Of a DNA stretch of 6,143 bases, positions 1 through 6,143 are shown piece after piece; positions within the stretch are counted from its first letter, which is position 1, and every line of letters begins with the position of its first letter. The DNA comes from Planctomycetaceae bacterium (GTDB lineage: Bacteria; Planctomycetota; Planctomycetia; Planctomycetales; Planctomycetaceae). A program made the translations under genes and the position numbers. The DNA lies in assembly GCA_015487825.1 (NCBI GenBank), contig WFOZ01000905.1, forward strand, positions 1 to 6,143, written 5' to 3'. The notes below the pieces were generated by a model that saw only the letters and a list, made by a program, of their open reading frames with translations, ran no database searches and was not told the DNA's origin.

Positions 1-1821
1 GATTCTGTAGTCATTCGCTTTTGTGGTGACAGCGGTGACGGGATGCAATTGGTTGGAACGCAGTTTACGAATGTTTCTGCGATTTTCGGAAACGATGTCA
101 GCACACTTCCTGATTTTCCCGCTGAAATTCGCGCTCCTGTCGGTACATTGGGCGGCGTGAGTGGTTTTCAGCTCTGTTTTTCGAGTAACGATATTCTCAC
201 CCCCGGTGATGAAGTTGATACGCTCGTTGCCATGAATCCTGCCGCATTGAAAACAAATCTGGCAGACCTCAAGCGGGGAGGCACGTTAATCGTCAATGAA
301 GATGCCTTCGATAAATCGAACATTGCCAAAGCAAGTTATGGCAGTAATCCGCTTGACGATGAAGAGGCATTGGCCGGGTACCGTGTTCACAAAGTGCCAA
401 TGACGCGGCTGACTCGTGATTGTGTGGCTGAGCTGGGGCTTTCTCAGAAAGAAGCGGACCGCTGTAAAAACTTTTTTGCACTGGGATTGGTTTTCTGGCT
501 GTACGAACGAGATGATACCCCCACGAAAAAATGGGTTCAGGAAAAATTCGCCAGGCGTCCCGAACTGGTCGATGCCAACCTGGCTGCTTTGAAGGCAGGG
601 GCGGACTTTGGTTATTCAACTGAAGCCTTTACTGTGCATTATAAAGTCCCTCCTGCGAAACTTCCTGCAGGAAAGTATCGTAAGATTACCGGGAACGAAG
701 CTGTTGCCATCGGGCTTGCGACCGCGGCTCATCTTTCCGGGAAAGAACTGTTTTATGCTGGCTATCCGATTACTCCAGCCAGTGATATTCTGCATGAACT
801 TTCCAAACTCAAAAACTTTGGAATCCGTACTGCTCAGGTGGAAGACGAAATAGCCGCGATTACCGCAACTGTCGGGGCATCGTTTGGTGGTTCATTTTCA
901 ATTACGGCCAGCAGTGGACCCGGAATCGCCCTGAAGTCGGAAGGAATCGGGCTGGGAATTATTATCGAACTCCCGATGGTGATTGTTAATGTACAGCGAG
1001 GCGGCCCGAGTACGGGGTTACCAACCAAAACAGAGCAATCAGATTTAATGATGTCGATGTTCGGTCGCAACGGAGAATCGCCGATGCCGATTGTCGCAGC
1101 TGCAACTCCTGCTGATGCGTTTGATGCCGCTCGGGAAGCGATGCGATTAGCCGTTGAATTTATGACGCCCGTGTTTCTGCTCAGCGATGGATACATTGCC
1201 AACGGTGCAGAACCGTGGCTTATTCCGGACATTTCCAAACTGGAACCGATCAACTATTCGCATTTGGAAAAACCGAATGGCGAAAATGGCGAGATATTGC
1301 CTTATCTTCGTGATGAGCGACTGGTTCGTCCCTGGCCGATTCCGGGAACTCCGGGGCTGGAACATCGTGTTGGCGGGCTCGAAAAAGCGGATGGAACTGG
1401 AAATGTCAGCTACGATCCCGATAACCACGAACATATGATTCAAACGCGTGCTGCCAAGGTTGCGGGAATTGCAGATCATATTCCGCTACAAGCTGTTGAA
1501 GGACCGGATTCGGGAGATTTGCTCGTTGTCAGCTGGGGAGGAACCTACGGTTCAGTTCGCTCTGCTGTGTTGAAAGCACAAGCAGCTGGAAAAAGTGTTG
1601 CGCTAGCACACTTGCGTTATTTGAACCCGTTCCCCAAAAACCTGGGTGATTTGTTCAAACGATATAAGAAAGTTCTGGTTCCTGAACTCAATGCAGGACA
1701 ACTGCTTTACATGCTGCGATCAACGTATCTGGTCGATGCAAAGGGCTTGAACAAAATGAAGGGGAAACCATTCCTCATTTCTGAAGTATTGGAAGCCATC
1801 GAAAAAACATTGGCTGAATAA
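1..1821 (+). CDS. korA: 2-oxoacid:ferredoxin oxidoreductase, fused gamma-alpha subunit (KorA type), 5' partial
   Basis: This is the gamma-alpha subunit of a 2-oxoglutarate (2-oxoacid):ferredoxin oxidoreductase, which with the beta subunit decarboxylates a 2-oxoacid to acyl-CoA and passes electrons to ferredoxin in the cytoplasm. The reading frame is open from base 1, and the residues before the first ATG (base 43) read [10 protein letters not shown], the conserved start of the gamma domain, so the true start lies upstream. There are 606 codons visible. Numbering from base 1, the gamma domain spans about residues 1-200. The alpha pyrimidine-binding domain follows (about 225-405), with YPITPAS at 255-261, SITASSGPG at 300-308 and [14 protein letters not shown] at 333-346. 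The C-terminal transketolase-like domain II is at about 505-606. The RGGPSTG-PTK-EQ signature and the gamma-alpha fusion favour KorA over pyruvate oxidoreductases, but the substrate is inferred. The gene lies 61 bases before korB and is probably co-transcribed with it. Only a few N-terminal residues should be missing. Confidence 0.93.
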   Translation, partial: DSVVIRFCGDSGDGMQLVGTQFTNVSAIFGNDVSTLPDFPAEIRAPVGTLGGVSGFQLCFSSNDILTPGDEVDTLVAMNPAALKTNLADLKRGGTLIVNEDAFDKSNIAKASYGSNPLDDEEALAGYRVHKVPMTRLTRDCVAELGLSQKEADRCKNFFALGLVFWLYERDDTPTKKWVQEKFARRPELVDANLAALKAGADFGYSTEAFTVHYKVPPAKLPAGKYRKITGNEAVAIGLATAAHLSGKELFYAGYPITPASDILHELSKLKNFGIRTAQVEDEIAAITATVGASFGGSFSITASSGPGIALKSEGIGLGIIIELPMVIVNVQRGGPSTGLPTKTEQSDLMMSMFGRNGESPMPIVAAATPADAFDAAREAMRLAVEFMTPVFLLSDGYIANGAEPWLIPDISKLEPINYSHLEKPNGENGEILPYLRDERLVRPWPIPGTPGLEHRVGGLEKADGTGNVSYDPDNHEHMIQTRAAKVAGIADHIPLQAVEGPDSGDLLVVSWGGTYGSVRSAVLKAQAAGKSVALAHLRYLNPFPKNLGDLFKRYKKVLVPELNAGQLLYMLRSTYLVDAKGLNKMKGKPFLISEVLEAIEKTLAE

Positions 1822-1882
1822 TCCGTATCATTTAATCAATAACAGTCATCACATTAAATAATAACAGGCGATAGGGTTTGCC

Positions 1883-2908
1883 ATGAGTGTAAGTGTTGAA
1901 CTACCCGTTTTAACTCCGAAAGATTTTGCCAGCGATCAGGAAGTGCGATGGTGCCCGCGATGTGGGGACTATTCCATTCTGGCGCAAATAAAGAAAATCC
2001 TGCCAACGCTTGGTATTCCCAAAGAGAACTTCGCGTTCATTTCCGGCATCGGGTGTTCAAGCCGCTTCCCGTATTACATGAACACCTACGGTATGCACAG
2101 TATTCATGGCCGTGCCCCCGCGATTGCAACCGGATTAAAAGTGACTCGCCCCGATTTACAGGTGTGGGTCATCACCGGCGATGGTGATTCACTCTCCATT
2201 GGCGGCAATCACTTCATGCACATGATCCGCAGAAATGTCGACCTGAAAGTGATCCTGTTTAACAATCAGATTTACGGATTAACCAAGGGGCAGTATTCGC
2301 CAACCAGCCCGGAAGGGAAGAAAACGAAAAGCTCGCCTTACGGTTCTGTCGATGCGCCGTTGACACCCATTTCTGTTGCTTTGGGAGCAAGAGCCAGTTT
2401 TGTCGCCCGGTCGGTCGATGTCGATATCAAGCACCTTTACATGGTACTGGAACGAGCTGCCCATCATAAAGGAACGGCTATTGTCGAGGTCTACCAGGAC
2501 TGCAATGTCTTCAACACCGGGGCATTCGAATTTGCATCGAAAAAAGACCAGAAGCAGGATAACTGCATCTACCTGGAGCATGGCAAACCGCTGATCTTCG
2601 GCAAAGAAAAGAACAAAGGGATTCGTCTGAATCACTTGAATCAGCCGGAAGTTGTCGAACTGGGTAAAGGGATTTCAGAAGACGATCTTCTCTTCCATGA
2701 TGAAAAAGCAGAAGACCCGAGCCTCGCCTTTTTGCTTTCTCAGATGCGTCATCCCAACAGTCCCGAACCGATGGGCATTTTCCGGGCAATCGAACGCCCC
2801 ACGTACGACGAACTCGTTAACGAGCAAGTCAAAGAGATCACCGAAAAACAGGGCAAAGGCGATCTCGAAAAACTATTCCACAGCGGCGATACCTGGGTTG
2901 TGGAGTAA
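1883..2908 (+). CDS. korB: 2-oxoacid:ferredoxin oxidoreductase, beta subunit (KorB type)
   Basis: This is the catalytic beta subunit that binds thiamine diphosphate and a 4Fe-4S cluster and works with the preceding KorA-type protein. The 341-residue product shows WCPRCGDYSI at 23-32 and GIGCSSR at 55-61. Cys24, Cys27, Cys58 and Cys207 (in QDCNVFN) are the expected cluster ligands. The thiamine diphosphate and Mg site is the GDGDS motif at 99-103, followed about 25 residues later by the Asn pair 127-128 and IYGLTKGQYSPTS, a hallmark of KorB-like beta subunits. The C-terminal part (about 216-341) is the variable tail of this family. The ATG at 1883 is preceded only by a weak AGGG about six bases away. 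No earlier in-frame start is needed, because the conserved domain begins within 25 residues. No separate ferredoxin or delta subunit gene is visible nearby. The family assignment is firm; specificity for 2-oxoglutarate is inferred from the partner subunit. Confidence 0.93.
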   Translation: MSVSVELPVLTPKDFASDQEVRWCPRCGDYSILAQIKKILPTLGIPKENFAFISGIGCSSRFPYYMNTYGMHSIHGRAPAIATGLKVTRPDLQVWVITGDGDSLSIGGNHFMHMIRRNVDLKVILFNNQIYGLTKGQYSPTSPEGKKTKSSPYGSVDAPLTPISVALGARASFVARSVDVDIKHLYMVLERAAHHKGTAIVEVYQDCNVFNTGAFEFASKKDQKQDNCIYLEHGKPLIFGKEKNKGIRLNHLNQPEVVELGKGISEDDLLFHDEKAEDPSLAFLLSQMRHPNSPEPMGIFRAIERPTYDELVNEQVKEITEKQGKGDLEKLFHSGDTWVVE

Positions 2909-2941
2909 ATCTTCAAGCGGACTCAGCCTGTACTCAGCAAG

Positions 2942-2992
2942 CCCGGCTTCTTGCGGTGGTGGAACACCGGCGAGATAGTCGGGTTTCTTGCG
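2942..2992. repeat. Imperfect direct repeat in the convergent korB/oxygenase spacer
   Basis: The 131-base spacer between two convergent stop codons (2909-3039) contains two similar 14-mers, CCCGGCTTCTTGCG at 2942-2955 and TCGGGTTTCTTGCG at 2979-2992, matching at 11 of 14 positions. A weak 5-bp inverted repeat (CGGTG 2954-2958, CACCG 2965-2969) lies between them. There is no clear intrinsic terminator for either strand: no strong stem is followed by a T tract. This could be the remnant of an interspersed repeat or chance similarity. Confidence 0.25.
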
Positions 2993-3039
2993 TTCCTGAT
3001 CTCAACGCTTTAAACCGTGTGAAATGTTTTAGCTTGTGG

Positions 3040-3801
3040 TTATGTCACGCTGGGTTCACCCGCGTAAAATTCCCACCATTGCACATCTCCGGGCAATGTT
3101 TTGCGAGCAGCGAATTCCAGATGCAAGATTCGTCGATGCAAAGTCGTTTCCGGATCGGAGCTGCCACTGCAATGAACCAGTAGCGAGCTCATGGCCAGCA
3201 CATCTCCTGCCTGGCAATGAATCTGGAGTGGATCGAAAGTTTCGATCTTAAAATTTTTGCCAGTTTGGTGCGAACCGGGCAGAACTTCAAGTGGACCGTT
3301 TTCCGGGGTCATATCATCCAGATGAAATCGCAATGTCAGCATTGATTGCAGAACTTCCAGAGGAGGTTCTGTGTGAGGGACGCCAATTCGCATTCTGGGT
3401 TGGGAATACAAACCCTGTTCGATAAGTTCAGGCGCAACACTTTCTTGTTTGATTGCGATGAGCAGATCTTTATGCCAGGGGAGTGCCCAGGTCTGATCGG
3501 GAGGTTTATCAAAGTAAAGTCCCCGCACCAGTCCGTATTCCGGTCCCAGAACATCACAAAGGATTTCTTTGATCTGATCTGTTCGCCAGAATTCACGGGC
3601 CTGCGGGAAAAGTTCCAGCACGTTTCGCACCGCATACACTTCGCCATCACGGTGCCTGACAGATTCACTGGAAGGCGAAAAGCAAGCACGGACCTGCTCA
3701 CTTAATTCGTGAACCATGTCCTGCGAAACAGCTTTTTCAATCAGAGCAAACCCGTTCTCCCTGATCGCCTGTATCATTGAAGCGAGGTTGTTGCCCTGCA
3801 T
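3040..3801 (-). CDS. Phytanoyl-CoA dioxygenase (PhyH) family oxygenase
   Basis: This is a predicted cytoplasmic Fe(II)/2-oxoglutarate-dependent oxygenase of the PhyH family, 253 residues and close to full family length. The iron-binding HxD motif is His110-Lys-Asp112 in the segment LPWHKDLL. The conserved turn GPLEVLPGSH covers 169-178. The distal iron ligand is His210 in SSLLVHCSGSS, and Arg223 or Arg224 in LHRRILHLEF is placed to bind the 2-oxoglutarate carboxylate. All catalytic residues are therefore present, so it is probably active. The substrate cannot be read from the sequence: bacterial members hydroxylate varied small molecules, and the phytanoyl-CoA name does not imply that substrate. 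The ATG is supported by GGAG (bases 3809-3812) seven bases upstream. The gene lies 38 bases after the stop of a secreted DUF1080-like protein on the same strand, suggesting a two-gene transcript. Confidence 0.88.
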   Translation of the reverse strand: MQGNNLASMIQAIRENGFALIEKAVSQDMVHELSEQVRACFSPSSESVRHRDGEVYAVRNVLELFPQAREFWRTDQIKEILCDVLGPEYGLVRGLYFDKPPDQTWALPWHKDLLIAIKQESVAPELIEQGLYSQPRMRIGVPHTEPPLEVLQSMLTLRFHLDDMTPENGPLEVLPGSHQTGKNFKIETFDPLQIHCQAGDVLAMSSLLVHCSGSSDPETTLHRRILHLEFAARKTLPGDVQWWEFYAGEPSVT

Positions 3802-3839
3802 CGGATTACTCCATCAATAACTTTCAGAGGTGTGCCAGA

Positions 3840-4547
3840 TTACGGAGCAAGGATTTTGAAATTATCGAAACGCATCGCCTGTTTTGAAGTTACGATTGAA
3901 AGTTTGTTTTTTGTCGGATGAGCGATCCCATCGGACACCAATTCGCTGATTTTCTTTCCATCAACGTACAGTGTCATTCGGTCTGCCTGAATGCGAACGA
4001 GAAGATGATACCACTTATCCTGTTCGAAATTAACTTTGGTCATCACTTCTTTTGTTTTGAGCAGTGCTTTGGTTTTATTGTCGAGCTGGCCTGATTTTCT
4101 CTTATCGAAAATCTCATTTTTGAAGACGCCGGTTTTTCCGTCGCGCAGGGTCACTCGTTTAGGGGTAACAACAACCCTGCAGATATGCCCTGCGTGAGAG
4201 CCTTTGAATTTATGTTCGTTAAAAGCGACAACAAACAACGGACTGCCGGAAAACTGAAAATCGAGTAACACTTCGACATCGGAATATGCTTCTGTCTGCA
4301 CCGAATCGACTGCATTGTGATCTGCATTGACCGGTTTCAAACCGATGAGCACTCCATCTTCAATTTTCGATTCGCTTTTATAAGCTTTCCACGCATCGCT
4401 CAGTTCCTGATCAGAAAAATCGTCTGAAAAAATTTCTGTTTTGAAACGAGGCTTCCCGGAATCTTTTTCAGCCGCTTTGATTGTGGGCATTAAGAGCGTA
4501 AATGTGAAGATGAAAATCAGGAGAGAACCTGGTTTGGATAAAGACAT
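3840..4547 (-). CDS. Secreted DUF1080/LamG-like beta-sandwich protein
   Basis: The 235-residue protein starts with a signal peptide: Lys5, a hydrophobic stretch at about 8-22 (rich in L, I, F) and a probable cleavage near Ala25/Ala26. The mature part resembles the concanavalin-A-like fold of DUF1080 (3-keto-disaccharide hydrolase) proteins. It has a DDFSD...W opening at about 42-53, DGVLIG at 64-69, a HLLVRIQADRMTLYVDGKKI-type strand pair at 181-200 and a closing MRFDNFKI at 225-232. Members are abundant in Planctomycetota and usually act outside the cytoplasm on, or bound to, carbohydrates. I do not see enough to name a catalytic site, so a binding role is as likely as hydrolysis. The start ATG has only a weak upstream GAG-type site. 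It is the first gene of a likely pair with the downstream oxygenase, and a TATAAT lies about 80 bases upstream. Confidence 0.75.
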   Translation of the reverse strand: MSLSKPGSLLIFIFTFTLLMPTIKAAEKDSGKPRFKTEIFSDDFSDQELSDAWKAYKSESKIEDGVLIGLKPVNADHNAVDSVQTEAYSDVEVLLDFQFSGSPLFVVAFNEHKFKGSHAGHICRVVVTPKRVTLRDGKTGVFKNEIFDKRKSGQLDNKTKALLKTKEVMTKVNFEQDKWYHLLVRIQADRMTLYVDGKKISELVSDGIAHPTKNKLSIVTSKQAMRFDNFKILAP

Positions 4548-4625
4548 GTTGTTCTCGCATTTTATTAAAGTGGTGCAGGGGCTTTATACTTCTTTGCTTA
4601 CGGCAAATGTTCTTTTTATCCGGGG

Positions 4626-4631
4626 ATTATA
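4626..4631 (-). promoter_or_regulatory. Candidate -10 element for the secreted protein/oxygenase unit
   Basis: Read on the - strand, the bases give a perfect TATAAT, 78 bases before the ATG at 4547. No good -35 hexamer is found at 16-18 bases. The -10 lies inside a small inverted repeat, CGGG...CCCG, with an 8-base centre (4621-4636), which could be an operator or a coincidence. It is the best promoter candidate in this gap, but the missing -35 keeps it tentative. Confidence 0.35.
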
Positions 4632-4709
4632 ACCCGCCAGGAACGGGAGGGACATCCATTAGTTCAAAAAAGTAACGGTTCTTCCTCTATTTTAATGGTG
4701 AAAGAATTA

Positions 4710-4799
4710 TGTGCCACGGCTCTGTGAGCCGTGAGACGTTGGTGTTGAAAGTGGTCACAAATGGCACAGGCCTGGCAGGGGTAAGAATATCAGCCTGTG
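4710..4799. repeat. Compact palindromic (REP/MITE-like) element after rnhA
   Basis: Three inverted repeats are packed into 90 non-coding bases. CACGGCTC (4715-4722) and GAGCCGTG (4726-4733) form a perfect 8-bp stem with the 3-base loop TGT. TGTGCCA (4710-4716) and TGGCACA (4762-4768) form a perfect 7-bp outer pair that overlaps the first stem by two bases. CACAGGC (4765-4771) and GCCTGTG (4793-4799) form a third 7-bp pair that ends one base before the rnhA stop codon. The stems are GC-rich in an otherwise AT-rich gap, as in REP or MITE-type interspersed repeats. No T tract follows the stems on either strand, so an intrinsic terminator for rnhA is less likely, though RNA 3'-end protection is possible. 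Copy number cannot be seen from this window. Confidence 0.55.
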
Positions 4800-4800
4800 G

Positions 4801-5277
4801 TTACGCCATTTTTGCGGCAGCTTCGACAGCCAGTTCGTCGCAGCGTTCGTTTTCGGGGTGGCCTTCGTGGCCTCGAACCCAGGTGAACGATACCTGATGC
4901 CTGGAAAGCAATTCATCAAGGGCTCGCCAATGTTCTTCATTTTTTACCGGTTTGAGTTGCCCTTTGACTTTCCGTTTCCAGCCATTTCGCTTCCAGCCAT
5001 GAATCCATTCGGTGGATCCTTTGGAAACATACTGGCTGTCGGTAATCACTTCGACATTGACTGGACGCGTCAATGCACGCAACCCTTCGATAACCGCCTG
5101 TAGTTCCATCTGGTTATTGGTAGTATTTGCTTCACCGCCAGATGCTTCGCGCTCTGTTCCCGATTCCACATGGCGAAGAATATACGCCCAGCCACCCGGT
5201 CCAGGATTTCCCTTGCAGGCACCATCGGTGAATAGCTGAACTTCCAATTTATTGCTCACGGGAGATTTCAAAGACAT
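4801..5277 (-). CDS. rnhA: Ribonuclease HI
   Basis: This enzyme cleaves the RNA strand of RNA-DNA hybrids in the cytoplasm and clears R-loops and primer RNA. With the ATG start the protein has 158 residues, close to the usual 150-155. The catalytic carboxylates are all present: Asp18 in [15 protein letters not shown], Glu58 in NNQMELQAV, Asp80 in ITDSQYV and Asp147 in NERCDELA, with the catalytic-loop His137 in [14 protein letters not shown]. The basic helix/handle region with Trp and Lys ([16 protein letters not shown], about 91-106) is present, as in the E. coli enzyme. A GTG five codons upstream (5290-5292) would extend it to 163 residues. Neither start has a Shine-Dalgarno site, and the ATG was chosen because it gives the more usual N-terminus. 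It follows infA by about 60 bases on the same strand and is probably transcribed with it. Confidence 0.95.
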   Translation of the reverse strand: MSLKSPVSNKLEVQLFTDGACKGNPGPGGWAYILRHVESGTEREASGGEANTTNNQMELQAVIEGLRALTRPVNVEVITDSQYVSKGSTEWIHGWKRNGWKRKVKGQLKPVKNEEHWRALDELLSRHQVSFTWVRGHEGHPENERCDELAVEAAAKMA

Positions 5278-5340
5278 CGAGGCAGCTTGCACAGAGACAG
5301 CAGGAGGGACGCGGCGGAGAATTCAATGCAGGATGAACCG

Positions 5341-5559
5341 TTAGCGTTCTCGAAACACAATGCGCCCACGATTCAAATCGTAGGGGGAAACCTCCACAAC
5401 AACTTTGTCGCCAGGAACAATACGAATGAAATGCTTACGCATCTTCCCCGCCACATGAGCCAGCACAAGGTGCCCGTTTTCCAGTTCGACCCGAAATTGG
5501 GTGTTAGCCAATGCTTCAACAACAGTACCTTCGACCTCGATGGCCTCTTCTTTGGCCAT
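5341..5559 (-). CDS. infA: Translation initiation factor IF-1
   Basis: IF-1 binds the ribosomal A site of the 30S subunit and cooperates with IF-2 and IF-3 in start-site selection. The 72-residue product has the exact family length and the whole S1-like OB fold. It includes [20 protein letters not shown] (residues 22-41), IRIVPGDKV (45-53) and the C-terminal [12 protein letters not shown] (59-70), all very close to the E. coli protein. The ATG is supported by GGGAG (bases 5570-5574), ten bases upstream, slightly far but usable. Unlike in many bacteria, it is followed by rnhA and not by rpmJ or rpsM, so it stands apart from the ribosomal-protein operon in this window. Confidence 0.97.
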   Translation of the reverse strand: MAKEEAIEVEGTVVEALANTQFRVELENGHLVLAHVAGKMRKHFIRIVPGDKVVVEVSPYDLNRGRIVFRER

Positions 5560-5658
5560 AAAACCAATGCTCCCTTAATGTTAGCGGTTAAAATGAGACT
5601 CACAGCTGGAGGGAACAGTTGCATGACCACTCCATGAAAATCAATAATTCGAGCTTCA

Positions 5659-5688
5659 ATTGTATCGACTTCTGTGAAAATGATCCAA
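5659..5688 (-). promoter_or_regulatory. Candidate sigma-70-type promoter for infA-rnhA
   Basis: On the - strand, TTGGAT (5683-5688) and TACAAT (5659-5664) are separated by 18 bases, a reasonable -35/-10 pair: four of six and five of six matches to TTGACA and TATAAT. It would give a leader of about 90 bases before infA. The call rests on pattern matching only. Confidence 0.45.
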
Positions 5689-5755
5689 TCGCAAACAGAA
5701 AAACGGTTCCCCTTTTCAGCAAATTAGTCATAATGGGCACTTAACAGGCACACGA

Positions 5756-5777
5756 CAATTAATTGCATTTTCTGCAA
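5756..5777. promoter_or_regulatory. Palindromic stretch, possible operator
   Basis: A perfect 10-base palindrome, CAATTAATTG (5756-5765), overlaps an inverted repeat, TTGCA (5763-5767) and TGCAA (5773-5777), with a 5-base centre. The site lies about 100 bases upstream of the divergent oxygenase gene. It could be a regulator binding site, but AT-rich spacers produce such patterns by chance. Confidence 0.2.
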
Positions 5778-5864
5778 ATAGGCGTGCTGCAGTTCGTCTT
5801 TCCAATATGAAAAGATGCCTGGAACTCGCCGAAGCCGAATGAACTCAATACGGTAATGAATTTT

Positions 5865-5869
5865 AGAGG
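5865..5869 (+). promoter_or_regulatory. Ribosome binding site AGAGG
   Basis: AGAGG ends six bases before the ATG at 5876 and fixes that start for the partial oxygenase gene. It is the clearest Shine-Dalgarno site in the window. Confidence 0.6.
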
Positions 5870-5875
5870 TTTCAA

Positions 5876-6143
5876 ATGACCAGTCTGAAAACAGATTCGA
5901 CTCAGTTAGAGGCTCTTGCTATCCAGTTTGAGAAGGATGGCTATCTTATTCTTCGCAACTTTGCCCCACAACAAATTGTGGAGCGTATTAAAGAAATGGC
6001 TTCGCATGATCTTGCGAATATGCGCGAACCGTTTGAATATGAAGCGGAAGTGAAATACCCCGGATCGCCTGAATCTCTCGATTGCGAAGGAGGCAGAACC
6101 ATTCGCAGGCTTCGCCAGGCGCTTTCCCGCGATCCGATCTACC
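5876..6143 (+). CDS. Phytanoyl-CoA dioxygenase family protein, 3' partial
   Basis: The reading frame is open from ATG 5876 to the window edge, giving 89 codons with no stop. The N-terminus FEKDGYLILRNFAP (residues 18-31) is the typical opening strand of PhyH-family Fe(II)/2-oxoglutarate oxygenases. It is followed by YEAEVKYPGSPESLD and the EGGRTIRRLRQALSRDP segment, which I recognise as a conserved pre-catalytic block of one bacterial PhyH subgroup. The iron ligands lie beyond the window, so activity cannot be judged. It does not resemble the oxygenase at 3040-3801 outside the generic fold, so it is a different subfamily and not a recent duplicate. It is transcribed divergently from infA. The substrate is unknown. 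Confidence 0.8.
   Translation, partial: MTSLKTDSTQLEALAIQFEKDGYLILRNFAPQQIVERIKEMASHDLANMREPFEYEAEVKYPGSPESLDCEGGRTIRRLRQALSRDPIY

Larger units (their letters stand above)
5560..5875. other. Divergent intergenic region between infA and the second oxygenase gene
   Basis: These 316 bases separate the infA start (- strand) from the oxygenase start (+ strand). I see no supported coding sequence: the frames open across it are antisense continuations over infA. It is AT-rich in its centre and holds the infA promoter candidate (5659-5688), a palindromic stretch (5756-5777) and the ribosome binding site at 5865-5869. No strong sigma-70 promoter for the + strand gene was found; CATAAT at 5729-5734 lacks a good -35. 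Confidence 0.6.

Noticed and set aside
834..1479. Open frames antisense to and overlapping the korA-type gene (834-1253 and 1147-1479, - strand)
   Set aside because: They lie entirely inside a strongly conserved gene, resemble no known protein and are explained by its codon pattern.
2279..2789. Open frames on the - strand inside the beta subunit gene
   Set aside because: They are shadows of korB with no conserved domain; the + strand frame carries all cluster and cofactor motifs.
2956..3251. Short + strand frames (2956-3183, 3036-3251) at the end of the oxygenase gene
   Set aside because: They overlap the C-terminal coding part of the - strand oxygenase, have no convincing ribosome binding site and show no recognisable motif.
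4765..4799. Intrinsic terminator for rnhA
   Set aside because: The 7-bp arms enclose a 21-base loop and no T run follows on the - strand, so a standard terminator is not supported.
4709..4897. 62-codon + strand frame starting in the palindromic element
   Set aside because: Its first half translates the inverted repeats and its second half is antisense to rnhA; there is no family resemblance.
5287..5637. 116-codon + strand frame antisense to infA
   Set aside because: It is fully explained by the complement of infA and its leader; the - strand frame is unmistakably IF-1.
5706..5734. Sigma-70 promoter for the divergent oxygenase gene (CATAAT at 5729-5734)
   Set aside because: The sequence 17 bases upstream, GTTCCC, does not resemble a -35 box, and the distance to the start is long.
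1..6143. tRNA, rRNA, CRISPR array, insertion sequence or phage genes
   Set aside because: I saw no cloverleaf-like sequence, no regularly spaced repeats, no transposase or integrase motifs and no abrupt composition change.

Overview
The window looks like ordinary chromosome from a planctomycete-like bacterium, perhaps the Gimesia/Rubinisphaera type. This is inferred from the near-balanced base composition, weak or absent Shine-Dalgarno sites at several genes, a secreted DUF1080-like beta-sandwich protein, two unrelated phytanoyl-CoA-dioxygenase-family (PhyH) genes close together, and infA sitting beside rnhA instead of inside a ribosomal-protein operon. No single marker proves this placement.

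Left part, + strand (1-2908): two genes for a 2-oxoacid:ferredoxin oxidoreductase of the KorAB type. The first is a fused gamma-alpha subunit whose first codons lie before the window. The second is the beta subunit, which carries thiamine diphosphate and an Fe-S cluster. Together they would oxidise a 2-oxoacid, most likely 2-oxoglutarate, to the acyl-CoA while reducing ferredoxin. They end in a short convergent spacer (2909-3039).

Middle part, - strand (4547 to 3040): a probable two-gene unit. It encodes an exported DUF1080/LamG-like protein and, 38 bases downstream, a PhyH-family Fe(II)/2-oxoglutarate oxygenase with its metal and 2-oxoglutarate ligands visible. A perfect TATAAT lies about 80 bases upstream of the first gene. 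Between this unit and rnhA is a compact set of inverted repeats (4710-4799) resembling a REP or MITE-type interspersed element.

Right part: infA (IF-1) followed by rnhA (RNase HI), both on the - strand and probably co-transcribed from a promoter near 5659-5688. Divergent from them, after a 316-base intergenic stretch, a second PhyH-family gene of a different subfamily starts on the + strand at 5876 and runs off the window.

The genes belong to central metabolism and housekeeping plus small oxygenase and secreted-protein units. I found no convincing sign of a new defence, mobile or biosynthetic system. The palindromic element, the composition of the oxygenase/secreted-protein pair and the infA-rnhA linkage are the points most worth checking.
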